From the NCBI GenBank assembly GCA_021234155.1, contig JAJEKV010000028.1, forward strand, positions 14,351,381 to 14,415,380: a stretch of DNA of 64,000 nucleotides, written 5' to 3'. A program made the translations under genes and the position numbers. A model generated the notes under the pieces. The model did no database searches and was not told the origin of the DNA. It saw only the letters and a list, made by a program, of their open reading frames with translations. Positions 33,886 through 45,661 of this stretch are shown in pieces. How positions within the stretch are numbered: the first letter of the stretch is position 1; every line of letters starts with the position of its first letter. Source of the DNA: Isoetes taiwanensis (lineage: Eukaryota > Streptophyta > Lycopodiopsida > Isoetales > Isoetaceae).

Positions 33886-35686
33886 TGTGACGTCCCCTAC
33901 TCGTATACGGTGCCCTCACCGTATACAAACAGGAGTTCATCCCCCATACCAGCTCCATGCTAATACAGGGCCCTCCACATGACACTGCAACCGTGTCGGG
34001 TTCCAGTGGGAAGAGTGGAAGGGTCATTGCACCCCGTCTCCCTCAGGGCCTACCTAGCTGCGGAAGCGTAAACATACATGTCAGTAGCACATACATCAAT
34101 ATCATGTGGCCATCACGAAGGATGGCCCTCCACATATCTGCATAGACAAAGATCAGCACATCAATGTAGGGAATCCTACCCAAGGCTCGAGACTCAAAGG
34201 GATGGTGACGGCTTGGGTCTCGAGGTTCATTGCGGGGCCAGAGAATGCATGGCAATGGATTTGGCTGGCATGAACATGGCTTAGGTTGTCCACTCCATCA
34301 GCCCCCTCCTGCGTACACTTTGCGGATAGGTTGAAGAACCGGGGGTTGGGCCGTGGCCCTGCCGGATCATAGCCAAAGGGGCTATAGCCAGGTTACATCT
34401 CCCCAGAACCCAGATGAGGGCAGGTAGGGAGGTTTCTCTCCCACCCGGATGATCAATGCCATAGCGAGACTAGAGGACACCAAGCTGTCCCAGACTCGGC
34501 TTTAACCCACTTGAAGGGACTTACCACCCGCGACCCGGTCAGGCCACATTCCGGCACAACCAGCGCACCACGGGGACCTGCGGCTGAAACCCCTGGTGGC
34601 ACCGTGGCCGAGCCGCGACTTCTTATCCCCAGCGGTGTCAAACTCATACTGGGGTGCCGTCCCCTCGATTATTAAGCGCTAGTCTGCGGTGCCCTCAGGG
34701 TAGACTTTTACATCCCGAGAGCAACCGCTATGGACCGCGACCACCCTTATCAACCCGGTCGACCCCTAAGAACACAACACAGGCGGGCTGTTAATGCGCG
34801 GGCCGCAGCTTCTGTGTGCTAGAGAGGCTACTCTAGGAGCATCAACTACAAGGCTTTAGGTCTCTACCCCCTTCCCAATACAAGGAGTTCCGCAGGAGAT
34901 ACATCATCCATGTACATCACGGAAGAACTAAAGAACAAGATCTAATCTATATCATAGAGTTAGGTTCTTTAGTTAGAATACGCTATCTAGAGTTCTAGAG
35001 GGCTGCTATGGGCAATCTAATAGGCTAAACCTCTTGATTCAATGCCTAAAATAGGGTTTAGACTATCTAATTGGCCAAATACGATCCTTGAGGGGCTCCT
35101 CGACTGAGCTCGACCATCCTGGCTGAAGCGCTCGAATCTCGAGGAACTAAGGATGTAATTCTCCCAATCAGTGCAGGATGCGGTTTTGGGTTGTTGAGGC
35201 AGCCAAAGCAGTTCAAAACCCTAAAATCGAAAATTAGGTTAGTTAGGGTTTCCAACCCTATATAGACAAGGGGTGGCTAGGGTTTCCAATTATCCCCTTT
35301 TGGCATGTGGGATAATGGTAATGGGCCCACTTGCCTTTAAGGGCTAGGTGGCCAAATGTGCCCACATGGAAATGTGTGCACCCAAATGTGCTCACATGGA
35401 AATGTGTGCACATTAATGAATGTGTTACATTGGAAAATGTGCACCTTAATTGCTCCTATGGGTATGGCCCACTTGGCATCAAGTGGCCACATGGAAAATG
35501 TGCCCACATTAATGTGTACATTGGAAAATGTGCACATTAATGCTAATGCACATTCTTAGCAAGTTGCCCCTAGGGGCTACCCACTTGGCTATCGTTGGCG
35601 TACCGTCAATCGAGGGGTGGCGTGTCTGGCGTGGCGTGGCGATTACAATATCGTCACGGGGGCGTATCGCGTCTTTGAGCGTCACA
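33886..35686 (-). repeat. 3' LTR of element 2
   Basis: From TGTGACGTCCCC to GCGTCACA in plus orientation. TATA box CTATATAG at 35258-35265. The U3 at about 35350-35555 has a run of AATGTGYGCACC / ACATGGAAATGTG repeats. Confidence 0.9.
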
Positions 35687-35699
35687 TTCTCCCCACCTT
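35687..35699 (-). promoter_or_regulatory. Polypurine tract of element 2
   Basis: Minus strand AAGGTGGGGAGAA directly before the 3' LTR, the same as in element 1. Confidence 0.75.
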
Positions 35700-36599
35700 G
35701 AAATGATCTTTGTCCCGCGGCATGCCATTGGTTCTCCCACCTTGGGATCTTCCTAACACGCAATCAACTTTGATGCATACGATATACTACTATAATACTT
35801 ACACGTTTATTACGATTACCTTAAGGTAATACTTTTATCACATTATTATATTATAAAATAACTTATCAATTCACAACATTACTACACAGATTACTCCAAA
35901 CTTCACTTAACATTACGATTAAGTTTATCAAAATTTAAAATTAACGTTCGAGATACCCTTGATTCCTTGCAACACATTCCAACAAAATTTGTGTTGCAAG
36001 TCTTAAATAACTTCGACCTCCTTGCCCTCGGGGCTCTCTTTGGCAGGCCGGTCGACACTACGTTAGTACCATTTAATTATTAATTAAAATTTTTGGTTAT
36101 ATGGTGACCACCCCACCTATCTACATGGATGCATGGCTAATCTCCCGGCGTAGGAAGAGGGTGAATCTTCCATTATGGCCGCGGAGACAGCGCCTACATG
36201 CCTATATGCCGCTCATGCCTACACCTCTAGTTGCCCAGCGTGGAGGATATCCTTCTCGCGTGGGGGGCGCGAAGGATAGATTCCTCCTATCAAAGCATAT
36301 ATGGGGCTAAAGGTGCTTTTCCTATGAATGCATTCCTCAATGACCTCCTTTCTCTCCGAGGTCGTCTGCTTCCGTGGGGACAGTAGACTTTCTAATCTAC
36401 CTTCCACTCGCCCAAGCGGTCGGTCATGCCTACATTGACATTACACCACGCCCTAGAGATCACCATGGTGGTCCCATCATCGGTGACAGCGCATGCGACC
36501 CATACTAAGCGTGGGTGGCATGCGTGGAATTAATCTTAACTATACAAAGCATTAACCTACACAAATCGACATGCACGAGCGATTTCTTGAGATGACCTT

Positions 36600-36850
36600 G
36601 CCGTCCCATTGCTCCATAAAGCGTGGGTGCCGCTTTACTAAATCTTTCTTAAGTACCCGTCGCGTCTTCCAGCGGTAAGTGTTTCCACTTGACCAAATCT
36701 TTGGAGGAATTCTGATCTCCTCGTTTTCTTGAAAGCTTTATCAAGAATCAGTGCGGAACTATTTCCAGTTTGTTCCTCGTCATTTCCAACGGCGTTGGCG
36801 AATCCAAGACTTAAATGCGGATTTGGGGTATGCCTCTTCGACAAACTCCG
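36600..36850 (-). pseudogene. Chromodomain-like integrase tail, element 2
   Basis: Contains LKKDLVK followed by HPRFMEQWDGKV in broken frames, aligned with the YLVKWKHLP...ATWVLKKDLV tail of element 1. ILDKAFKK just upstream is shared by both copies. Confidence 0.6.
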
Positions 36851-36859
36851 TGGAAGACG

Positions 36860-38081
36860 TTATGAATCTTTAGGTGTCTTTGGCAAGTCTAGCTTGTAGG
36901 CTTGATTGCCTAGTTTCTCGACTATTACGAAGGTCCAGCCCACCTTGGAGCAAGCTTCTTGCAATTGCCGATCCCCGAGCTTACGCTGCTTCACCTTAAT
37001 CTTGAGCCAAACATCATCTCCAACTTTGAACTCTCTTTCGCGTTCGATGCTTGTCGTGATGCTCTTTTGGCGACTTCTTGCTGCTAGCGGGGTAGCCACG
37101 AACTTCCTCTACAAGGCTGGCGCATATCGGTCAACATCTGGCTGCGAAACTTCCACTTTTGACGGGGTTGTGCCAAGTGTGCGGGTTAAACATCGATAGC
37201 GTAATTGATCATAAACGGCGACATTTGGGATGATTCTTGCTTGGTGCTATTGTATGCAAACTCCACCAAGTGAATAAATTCTTCCCACATACCTTGCTTA
37301 TTCCAGACATAGTTTCGTAGCATGTCCTCTAAGATCCTGTTGGTCCGCTCCGTCTGGCCATCCGTCTGAGGATGATATGCCGTGCTCATGGATAGCCGTG
37401 CGGATGCGTCGCAAAGAGGTCTTGCCAAAAGGCACTCATGAACTTGGATCCCCGCCGGAGATGATCTCCCTTGGCATGCCATGAAGCACGAAGATCTCTT
37501 TGGTGAAGAGCTTTCTTTGTATCCATGGTCATCATCGTGGTTACGCAAGGCACAAAATGTGCCATCTTCGACAACTTGTCGACCACTACCATTAAGGCAT
37601 CCTTGCCTCTCACTGTCCTTGGGAGTCCTGTGATGAAATCCATGCTGATTACCTCCCACTTAGCGTTTGGCACCGCTAATGGCTCTAATGCCCCTGGAAT
37701 TCGAAGCTGCTCTGCCTTCGTCTGTTGGCATAGCTGACATTCCTTGATGTAGCGAGCTATTTGCTTCTTCATTCCTGGCCAATAATAGCTGCTGCGCACT
37801 TTGAAATATGTTTTCATGAATCCCGCATGGCCAGCTATTGGGCTGTTGTGCGTGTCATGGAGGATCAACTTCCTTACACCTGATGATTCAGGTACGCACA
37901 ACTTGTTCTTATGGTATAACAGGTTGCCTTCCTTTTTATAATGCTTGAAGGCCTCCCGCTCTTTATCTGTTCTAGCCTCCTTAGAAAGGCTTGCCCATAC
38001 CTCCTTGAAATCCACGTCCGTTGGCAAGGACTCTTCAATCCTCTTACCAAAGTCATTTGGAGCGTCGAAATTGCATTGCAA
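36860..38081 (-). pseudogene. Integrase, element 2
   Basis: The best-preserved pol part. The 231-codon frame at 37386-38081 encodes the HHCC zinc-binding domain (LHDTHNSPIAGHAGF, SYYWPGMKKQIARYI, KECQLCQQTK) and the start of the catalytic core (KWEVISMDFITGLP, with the first catalytic Asp). The frame at 37186-37659 continues with STAYHPQTDGQTERTNR (catalytic Glu) and LEDMLRNYVWN. The segment after that (36860-37099) encodes REREFKVGDDVWLKIKV and GNQAYKLDLP, the GPY/F-type C-terminal domain. A frameshift near 37500-37600 joins the pieces. Confidence 0.9.
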
Positions 38082-38084
38082 TGC

Positions 38085-39420
38085 ACTCTAGTTGTCGGGG
38101 GATGCCTTGAAAGCGCATCTGCTACCACATTGAGCTTCCCCGCTTGTAGACTATATGAAAGTCATATTCTTGAGGGAACTCCATCCATCTCCATTTGCCT
38201 CGGATTAAGGTGTGGTTGCGTGAATACATATTGGAGGCTCGATGGTCGGTATCAATTGGAACTTCCTTCCCAGAGATAATGCCTCCATATTCTTAATGCC
38301 GACAACCCAAGCAACTCTTGATCGTGCGTTGGGTGGCGTCTCGGCGTCGTTCATCTTCACGGAATCATATGCTACCACACGCTCTTCTTGCATAAACGCA
38401 CCCGTAGCTATCTTACTGCGCATCTGTTGCTACCGACTTATCTTTCTCCGGTCCGTGAGGGTTAAGGCCCCGGGGCTGTTGTTAAAGCTTCCTTCAACAG
38501 TTCAAACCCTTTTGGGCTTTCTTGTGCCAATGCTCTACCCAATCTTTCACCTTCTACCCCTCGTCCCGGTCTGTTAATTGGGGCTGCTATCTTAGCAAAG
38601 TTCTTCCGCGAACTTCTGTAGTACCTTGGGCCGAGGAAACCGACTTCATGCACATTCTTGGCCCGCCAGCGAATGGCGGCCTCAATCTTGGCGGGAGTTA
38701 CTGTTGGAGATGCCTTCTGCTGGAGATCACATGACCTAGATACTCCACCTTTTACATTTCGGTGGCGCCCGACAACTTGGCGTACAACCGGTGCCTCTTC
38801 AACTTCTCTAGCACTCTTCTCAAGTGTTGTGCGTGCTCTTCAAAGGGATCGCTATACACCAAAATGTAAAACAAAGAAAACAATCACAAAGGTGTCGGGG
38901 AACTCCCGAAGATATGGTTCATGAGCCTCATGAGCGTTGGGGGCATTTGATAAGCGAAAGGCATTCTTGTGAACTCATAATGCCCATGCAGCGTTCGAAG
39001 GCGGTCTTATGGATATCTTCTTCCTTTATCCTGATGCGGTGATATCGACCTTAAATTCGATTTTGGAGAAGATCTTTGCACCTTGGAGCTGATCCATCAA
39101 GTCGTCGATCTTGGGAGCGCATTACTTGTTCTTAATGGTGTGCTTATTCAAACCGTCTATAGTCTATGCACATTCTCAAAGATCCATCCTTCTTCTTGAC
39201 AAAAGAATGGGCGGCTCCAAGCGGGTGACGCTAGGTCTAATGAAACCTAGGTCGACGGCTCCTACGCTTCTTCAGCTCCGGACAACTCCACGTGTGTTGT
39301 CATTCTATATGGAGCCTTACTTGTTGGCTTTGTTCTGGTTCGAGTGCTATCTGCTTTTCGACTCCCCTATAAGGAGGGCGCTTGATCTCATCACGGAAAG
39401 AGATCATGGAACTCCGTGAT
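38085..39420 (-). pseudogene. Reverse transcriptase and RNase H, element 2
   Basis: Broken frames contain GRKFQLIPT and [14 protein letters not shown] (RNase H), FELLKEALTTAP (connection), and a decayed finger/palm region at about 39000-39200 matching the element 1 FVKKKDGGLRMCIDY segment. There are many frameshifts. No MITE is present at about 38340, which gives the empty site for the element 1 insertion. Confidence 0.75.
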
Positions 39421-39589
39421 TAAGCTGAGATACTTGCTTGGCAACTTGCTTGCGTTGTCTTCTTTGCTTCCTTCGATTCCGGCTCACTAATCTCAAGCTT
39501 GAAGATGTATGCCACTTGCTCACTCTTGATGCACTTGAACAGCCGTTTAGAAGACATGCAGCGCATGATGGGGAACAACTTCGTTTTTG

Positions 39590-39900
39590 TTATCTCAATG
39601 ATCTTGCCGTCCGCGTTGGGAAGGTCACCTTCCGCTTTCCACGATCGATAATGGCCCTGCTGGCCCAAAGGTACTCCATTCCTATGATCAAGTCATACTT
39701 TCCAATGCCCATTACGCCACTGCTCCCATCACGGATATTAATCCCTGGCAAGTCGATGTCGAAGTTGATTCTCTTGCCCGCCGTCGCCTTCTTGCACCAC
39801 TTGCTAAAATAACGGGTCTTGGCTTTGACTTTAAGCGGCTTCAACTTCAACATCGAACCATTCTGGGGGATGCAAAGTTATGGCTACTTCCCGAGTCTAT
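39590..39900 (-). pseudogene. Aspartic protease, element 2
   Basis: Encodes IDSGSSHNFAS, MLKLKPLKVKAKTRY, RINFDIDLPGINIRDG and MGIGKYDLIIGMEYL. Same order as element 1, with a frame break after the active site. Confidence 0.8.
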
Positions 39901-39939
39901 CAAGACTATGAATGACTTAGCTTTAGCCTTCCCCTCTTG

Positions 39940-41330
39940 TGGAAATTACCTTATCTTGGCTCTGCTTGCTCTGTATCTATTGCGGCAAAGATATGACCTC
40001 ACCACCCCAATATAGCGCGGGCCTCTTAAGCGTCGTCGTCGGCCGGGGGCTTCCCAATCTCCCAACTCCGCTAGAGCTGCACTCATGGCGTAGGCGGTTT
40101 GCGTCCCTATGGCATTTGGAAGCACACGAGCCACTTTTGCTTTTTCTATGCACTCCTGCCTCTTTTCCTTGGGCATTGCTTGCAAAAGGATTACCTTTGC
40201 TTTGGAGTAGTTTGACCTCTCACCTTGTCCTTGAAGGACACCGCTTCTTCTCCTGCCGCTTCCCACTGTTTCCCACCATATTGTGTTCTAAATTTGGACC
40301 TGGGAGCTGCCACGGGGCTATAGCTTCACAGCTAAGCCTTGCCTTTCTCCTGGAAATACTGCTTTGCTTGTGCCCGCTATTCTGAGGTCCTCACCCTTGC
40401 AAGCTTATAGCCTTGGATTACCCCGCTTCGATCTTTGTCCTAGGGTTTATTGCTCTCACAAGCTTCTTGGATCTCCTCATTCGACCCCTCACGATATAGC
40501 TTTCTCTGCATGCTTCTCTCCCAACCCGGCACATCTGACCTTAGCCTCATGAATTCCTCGTATATTTACGGAATCGATTTGTTGCCTTCTTTGCAACACA
40601 AAACCGCTGCATCATCTTTGGACTTATGTTCCCCTTGGAGCGTAATGGCTTTGAAGGCTTTAGCAAACTTTCTAAACTTACAAGCATCCACAGCTTAAGC
40701 GGTGTGCCTTTGCATACCCCTTCCACCAAATCGGCGGCTCCTTTTCAAGTTGGCTGTTGCAACTCGCCCTTGTCCTTATCCTTCATACCATAAAGCATTT
40801 CCGTTTCTGCTCATTTTAGATCCGACCATGCCTCTCGCTTCCGGGCGACCTGTTCTCCCACGGCTGTTCCGATTCAGGGCCTTCCATACATTGCCCGGTC
40901 GCGGAATCTACCTTCTTACGGTAGTCGGAGGTCACGGTATCTCTTTATGCGTCCCTGCGGGGTGTTCCTCTGCCTTCCCTCTGTTGGTTCCCGAGCACTG
41001 CTCTTCCTCTTCCTCGAGTGGGTCGCGATCTGAACTTAGTCGGAAGATTCGGTTGGGGATCTCCTTCTCTTGCTCCTCTTCTTGTCCCTTCCTTCCCTCG
41101 AAGTGATGCACCCGACAGCGAAGCATTGCCCACGAACCTACTCACAGCACACGGACGGTAATGCCTTTATCGCTCCGGTCCGGGTCCTCATCACGGGCTA
41201 TCTCTCTGCTCTGGGGTCATGGGTTCCCTATCTTCAAATAGGTTCCTTTGCCGGGGGTGGTCTAGGCGGGTCTGCTCTTCTATAAGGTCTGTGATTGTCG
41301 TTCCCCTGGCTTAGCCCTCTAGGCTGCATC
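39940..41330 (-). pseudogene. Gag, element 2
   Basis: Decayed copy of element 1 gag. KAKVILLQAMPKEKRQECIE lies near the zinc-knuckle segment, and the capsid region at 40500-40730 matches element 1 at the DNA level. The basic/acidic low-complexity part at 40930-41145 is frame-broken. Confidence 0.65.
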
Positions 41331-41499
41331 CACAAGTGATTAATGGCTATATGGTTAGTTCCATTTGTTCTCTTGCATTGTTTACGTTTGTTGGTATAAT
41401 TGTGGGGCAACATACATCAATGAAAACATTTAAAGTGCAAAGCAATTGTATTTATATATCATATAATATTTTAGGTACAAAGGTCTCAGGGATCAAGAG

Positions 41500-43040
41500 T
41501 CCAACTAGTCTTGAAATGTCGCCGGTAAGGCGGGTTGTCTTCAAGAAACTTCTTAACTTGGGCCGTCCCTACTTGTGTGACCCAAGTTCTGATGATGCTT
41601 GCCGCCGAGCCTCCACTGGATGGCTCTCACGGGTCTTCTACCCTGCGGTCGGATGTAAGGGCGGATCCGCTTTAATCTCCCGGCGTCCGGTGGGGATGGC
41701 TGTCGAAGAGGTCAAGTGCCATTGCCCTCTTGACTAAAACCGGACATAGTCGGCGTTTGCGCTATTCGGCGTGCTGCCGAGCTGAGAGTGCAATCGGCAT
41801 AAACACTCCTTCTTGGCCTGCGGGGGTTTGAACTTGCGGTGGATTACCGCTATTCTCCCCATCCCTCAGCGATGGTAAGTAGTATCGGCGCGACACATGT
41901 CGTTTGTTGTAATAGCCCGAAGTTTTCTCAAACGTTTGGCCTCCCGATCGTGGCGCCAAGCGTACTTTCGTCGACCTCTGCTTGATGAGCTCCTGTAGTC
42001 TTCCATTGTCTTGGTCGGGCCTCACGGGGTCGATTCTTTCTCCCTTTGGCAAGGGTGATATTGGAGGACCGGCATTAGGATACTCGTGGTCTTCCCACGG
42101 ATCCCCATCGCTCTTGAGGGCGCAGGAACTCCTCCTCCGTTGGCGACTCCCGCTCGTCCATCAATTGCACGATCTTTGCTATAGGCCCGGATGTGTCGGA
42201 GGTCGTCTCCCCGTGTAGGTGTCGGGACTCCCTCACTTGGAGCGGGAGTCACAGTGATCCCCGGACGATGAAGTCGTCCGGTGGGTTACTGAGCTGGTGG
42301 AGTAGTTCGTCCAACCTCGAGCTCCCTCTCCCTACATTCGGGGTTCTGAATGTCGCCGAGGAGTAGATACTCTCTCGGCCGATGATGATAGGGGCTAGGC
42401 TTGTGATGCCTAGCCCAAGTGGGGAGCAACTCGATGCCCCGGCCGGCTCTGGGCCGGGTTGATCAGCTCCCCGCTCTCCTTGGCGCCGTTCTTCGTCCGA
42501 GTCGAGGCCTCGGTGTATCCTTAATTCGTCAGACTCTTCTTCATCCTCTCTTGCTTCACATTCTTGTTGATACTGCAGCAGCATTTGCCCTTCATTCTCG
42601 CTCAGCTATGGGGTCTACCTCCATCGGAGGGATAGAGTTGCCCCCACTCCAAGTTCCCCCAGTGGGATAAGAAGATGGCTAGGGCGGTGTCTGGAGAAGT
42701 ACTTGGTCCCGTTGGCTGTCCGGGACCATGTAGCCGGCAGCCTTTGCGCCTTGTTGGTCAAGTACTTGGCGATGTTGGGGACATCGCCCAAAGGTCAGCC
42801 TCAAGGGACGGGGAAGCGAAGTATCCTATGCAAGGGGGACTTGGACAAGGGAGGGTCCTACCCTAGCTGAAATTCGCTAGCACCGCCATATATCTTTGGG
42901 GGTTGCGTTCAAGCCGTAACGGATGTCAATTTCTTTCACAAAGACTTGGAAGATGTCATTGACATCCGCACCGATGGCATGGGCCTTGTGGCGTTACCAT
43001 CGCCGAAATCAGAAAGGCCATTGATCTAGTAAGGAAGGGG
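41500..43040 (-). pseudogene. ORF B copy in element 2
   Basis: Matches ORF B of element 1 in order: ADVNDIFQVFVKEIDI (about 42950), DVPNIAKYLTNKAQ, EDEEESDELRIHRGLDSDEE, PLGLGITSLAP, then GRLQELIKQRSTK, DGENSGNPPQVQTPAGQEGV and AQVKKFLEDNPPYRR. An acidic segment and a PLGLGITSLAP core are shared. Function unknown; frames broken. Confidence 0.55.
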
Positions 43041-43136
43041 AGTATCAAGCGGATCGAGAAAGCGCCTCGGGGAGCCGAAAAGATCGCCCTAAGCGGGGGA
43101 GCAAATTTGCGGGGGTGCCAATTGAGAAATGGGGAA

Positions 43137-43147
43137 CTTATTTATAG
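43137..43147 (-). promoter_or_regulatory. TATA box before ORF B, element 2
   Basis: Minus strand CTATAAATAAG, at the position equivalent to 29524-29533 in element 1. Confidence 0.5.
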
Positions 43148-43325
43148 AAAGGGGAAAACCCTAATTTTTGGATGACCTAGATTTTCTTGAGATTAGGTAA
43201 TTTGATTTATTAAGGGATGCAATTGCAAGTTTGAAGACTATTTCTAGAGTTGAGCATGCTAAGGAGAGCTCTTGAACCTATTGTGCAATTTGGAGATCAT
43301 TTGGTGATGACATGAGTACCCGAGG

Positions 43326-43388
43326 GTCTCATACGTTATGCCCCAGATTTCTAAAATGTAGAAATCATTCCGCGCGACATTGTGAGAC
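43326..43388. repeat. Palindrome 1 of element 2
   Basis: Outer arms GTCTCATACGTTATG and CGCGACATTGTGAGAC; inner perfect stem GATTTCTA (43346-43353) with TAGAAATC (43359-43366). The inner stem is unlike element 1 but still self-complementary. Confidence 0.85.
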
Positions 43389-43520
43389 ATGGGTCCCTAA
43401 TTGGGCTAGGATTACTCAATTTAGGTGATCTAAGGCTGTAATTCTACTAAACTCATCGAAGTTAGGTACTTGACCCCTTACTTGGTCGATTTGGAGCCAT
43501 TTTGGGCATTTTTGGGCATG

Positions 43521-43586
43521 GTCTCACCGTTGCGCCCGGCCCGATTTCTAAAATGTAGAAATCATCCTGGCGCGGACGTGTGAGAC
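43521..43586. repeat. Palindrome 2 of element 2
   Basis: Outer arms GTCTCACCGTTGCGCC and GGCGCGGACGTGTGAGAC; inner stem GATTTCTA/TAGAAATC. Confidence 0.85.
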
Positions 43587-43726
43587 ATCGTCTCAATTTT
43601 GCTCAAACTCAATTTAATTAAAAGCGAAGGCTAGGGATCGATATCTTGACCTATTTAAACGGTTTGGACACTTTATTTACACAAAATTTTCTTTATATTA
43701 ACAAAATTTTACATCATTTACAAGGT

Positions 43727-45025
43727 TCAAGGGCGTTCTCCCTTGATGTATGCGGCAAGATACATATCACCGCCTCATGAGGGTGACCCTCTTCGCGTGC
43801 ACCGTGTGCAGGCGTTGAATCTTCAAAATGTTTCACCAAGTGGGCTTGGCCGCCTCTTGCAAACACAAAGAAACATCTGCCTGCACACGCCGCGTGTCCT
43901 GTTGTATTCTTGGATGACTTATGACCAGGACGAACGGGGAGGCGGCGCGGGAATCGAGTCCCGTAACTTTTCTCGAAGTGGCGGATCTCCTTGAGTGCCC
44001 TGTCTTCCTCCTGTTTCTTCTTGCTCCAGCTTCTTCCCGGTGCTCGTGGGGCCTTGGGTTTTGGTGGAGGGGCTTTTTAGTGTCTCGGCTCTTCGGTGGT
44101 GCCCTTCTTCAATTGTTCTCACCCGTGCTCCCCGGTAATAGGTGTTGTAGGCCTCCCCGCCGCCATATATACGCAGCCGTGCTCCTTGATCCTCTTCGAT
44201 AGACCTTTAAAGGGGTCTATCACATAGGCTTCCGTTCGCGGCCGTGGGGCCTTGACCCTATCCCACGCTCGAAATGGTGGGGCTTGCCACTGTCCGGCCT
44301 CCTCCTCTGCTCTTGGGCCGTGCCTTTCGTGTACCTCTTCCTCTCTGACCGGGGCTTTGAAGAGCTTGCCCCGTCGGCGCGCCCGGCTGCGTAGTCTTGG
44401 TCCCGTCGTCGTGGTGGTGGTGAGGGTCTCACCTCCCGATGGCTTCGTTGATAGCCGGACCTTGACTCTCTTCCCGACCTTCACCGGCTTCCTCTTGCAC
44501 GCCATTCACGGCTTTGGCCCTCCTCTTCTTGGGTCCGCTGTGTATCTTCACGATCTTCAAACTCTTAGTCCCTCTGCTCCGCTCTTCCTTGACCGTACTT
44601 GTGGGCCGAAGCGTGCGGCGTCGGCCTCTTCTTCGGGGGTGAGTTCGTGAGTGCTGCTCCTCTCCTACACCGCTCCTCCCTGCCGGGTGGATCTCCATCT
44701 GGGGTTGTTCTTGGCCTATTGGTGGGTTCTTTGTTCCCTCTGCTCCTCACATTGTGGTTTGGCGTCCCCACGGTGTTGCTCTAACTGCTCCGGCTTCACC
44801 GCCTCTGCCGGTGCAATTTCTTGAGGATCTCACTCATGGCGCCCGCCCGCTTCGTCCTCCAAGATCTTCGTGTGGTCGCTCGGTCCGACCCGATTCCTCG
44901 CCGACGAAGATCCGGCTGACGTGGAGAAGGCGTTCCCGAAGAATCTGTGAAAAAGGCTTTCTTACCGGCGCCGGAGGATCCGCTCCTCTGAGGCTTCCTA
45001 GCGATACGCTTTGTGAAAGGGCCAT
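43727..45025 (-). pseudogene. Histone H3-like ORF A, element 2
   Basis: Decayed copy of the element 1 H3-like gene. Near the ATG the sequence encodes, one base out of frame with it, TKRIARKP, aligning with TKQTARKP and keeping K4, R8 and K9. The linker aligns with element 1 (QILRERL with QRILQERL; GKLFKAPV with GQALKPLP; PPFRAWDRVK with PPYPTWDMNK). The fold keeps ALKEIRHFEKS (alpha-N; canonical ALREIRKYQKS), [19 protein letters not shown] in a shifted frame, and KGERP before the TGA at 43727-43729. Retention of both ends in a second copy supports the view that the H3-like gene belongs to the family. Many frame breaks. Confidence 0.78.
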
Positions 45026-45130
45026 CATCTTCACGGTTGCCGTCGATTGGAGCTCTGGCGCCCGTAAGATCGCCTTGACAATAGGAGCGGCGTTCTCAGG
45101 AAGGGCGGGGAAAAATGGGAGGGTCCAGTT

Positions 45131-45140
45131 CTATTTATAG
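45131..45140 (-). promoter_or_regulatory. TATA box before ORF A, element 2
   Basis: Minus strand CTATAAATAG about 105 bases upstream of the ATG at 45025; same arrangement as element 1. Confidence 0.55.
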
Positions 45141-45209
45141 GGCCGATTTTAGGTCAACTTTTAAACTACCTTTTTGGGTTGTCTAAGGCATCTAAAACAC
45201 TTAAGCAAG

Positions 45210-45275
45210 GTCTCACCGTTATACCCGGCCCCAGATTCCTAGAATCTAGAAACACATCTGGCGGCCGTGTGAGAC
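45210..45275. repeat. Palindrome 3 of element 2
   Basis: Outer arms GTCTCACCG and CGTGTGAGAC; the inner part is a decayed GATTCCTAG/CTAGAAAC stem. Confidence 0.75.
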
Positions 45276-45396
45276 ATGGTGGGGCCCACTATTAAATTAA
45301 CATGTAACATGCTAAATCTACTAATTCTTAGCTTAATTTTAGAATTATCAAGTTATTTTACCGTAATTTACAACTTTTTGGTGTCAAAATTTGAAT

Positions 45397-45456
45397 GTCA
45401 GACGTTAGCCCGCCCGTTCTAAAATGTAGAAATGCGTCCCAGGCGACGTGTGAGAC
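45397..45456. repeat. Palindrome 4 of element 2
   Basis: Outer arms GTCAGACGTTAGC and GGCGACGTGTGAGAC with TTCTA...TAGAA inside; the most decayed member. Confidence 0.65.
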
Positions 45457-45647
45457 CACCCTACTTTTTGGATGTTGGCTCATCAATTTTAGTCTCTTTT
45501 ACGTTTCTATTCATTTTAACTGTTACTAGCTTAGCATAAACTACAAAAATGAGAAAAATTTCATTTTTTTAGAGGGTTTGAGAATCCTATCAAGTTAGTG
45601 CTCTTTGGGACATGGCGAGTGCTTTGCTCTTGGTCTCCAAGAACATA

Positions 45648-45659
45648 GCTCTGATACCA
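45648..45659 (-). promoter_or_regulatory. Primer-binding site, initiator-Met tRNA, element 2
   Basis: Minus strand TGGTATCAGAGC, the classic plant sequence complementary to the 3' end of initiator-Met tRNA, two bases from the 5' LTR end. Confidence 0.9.
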
Positions 45660-45661
45660 GC

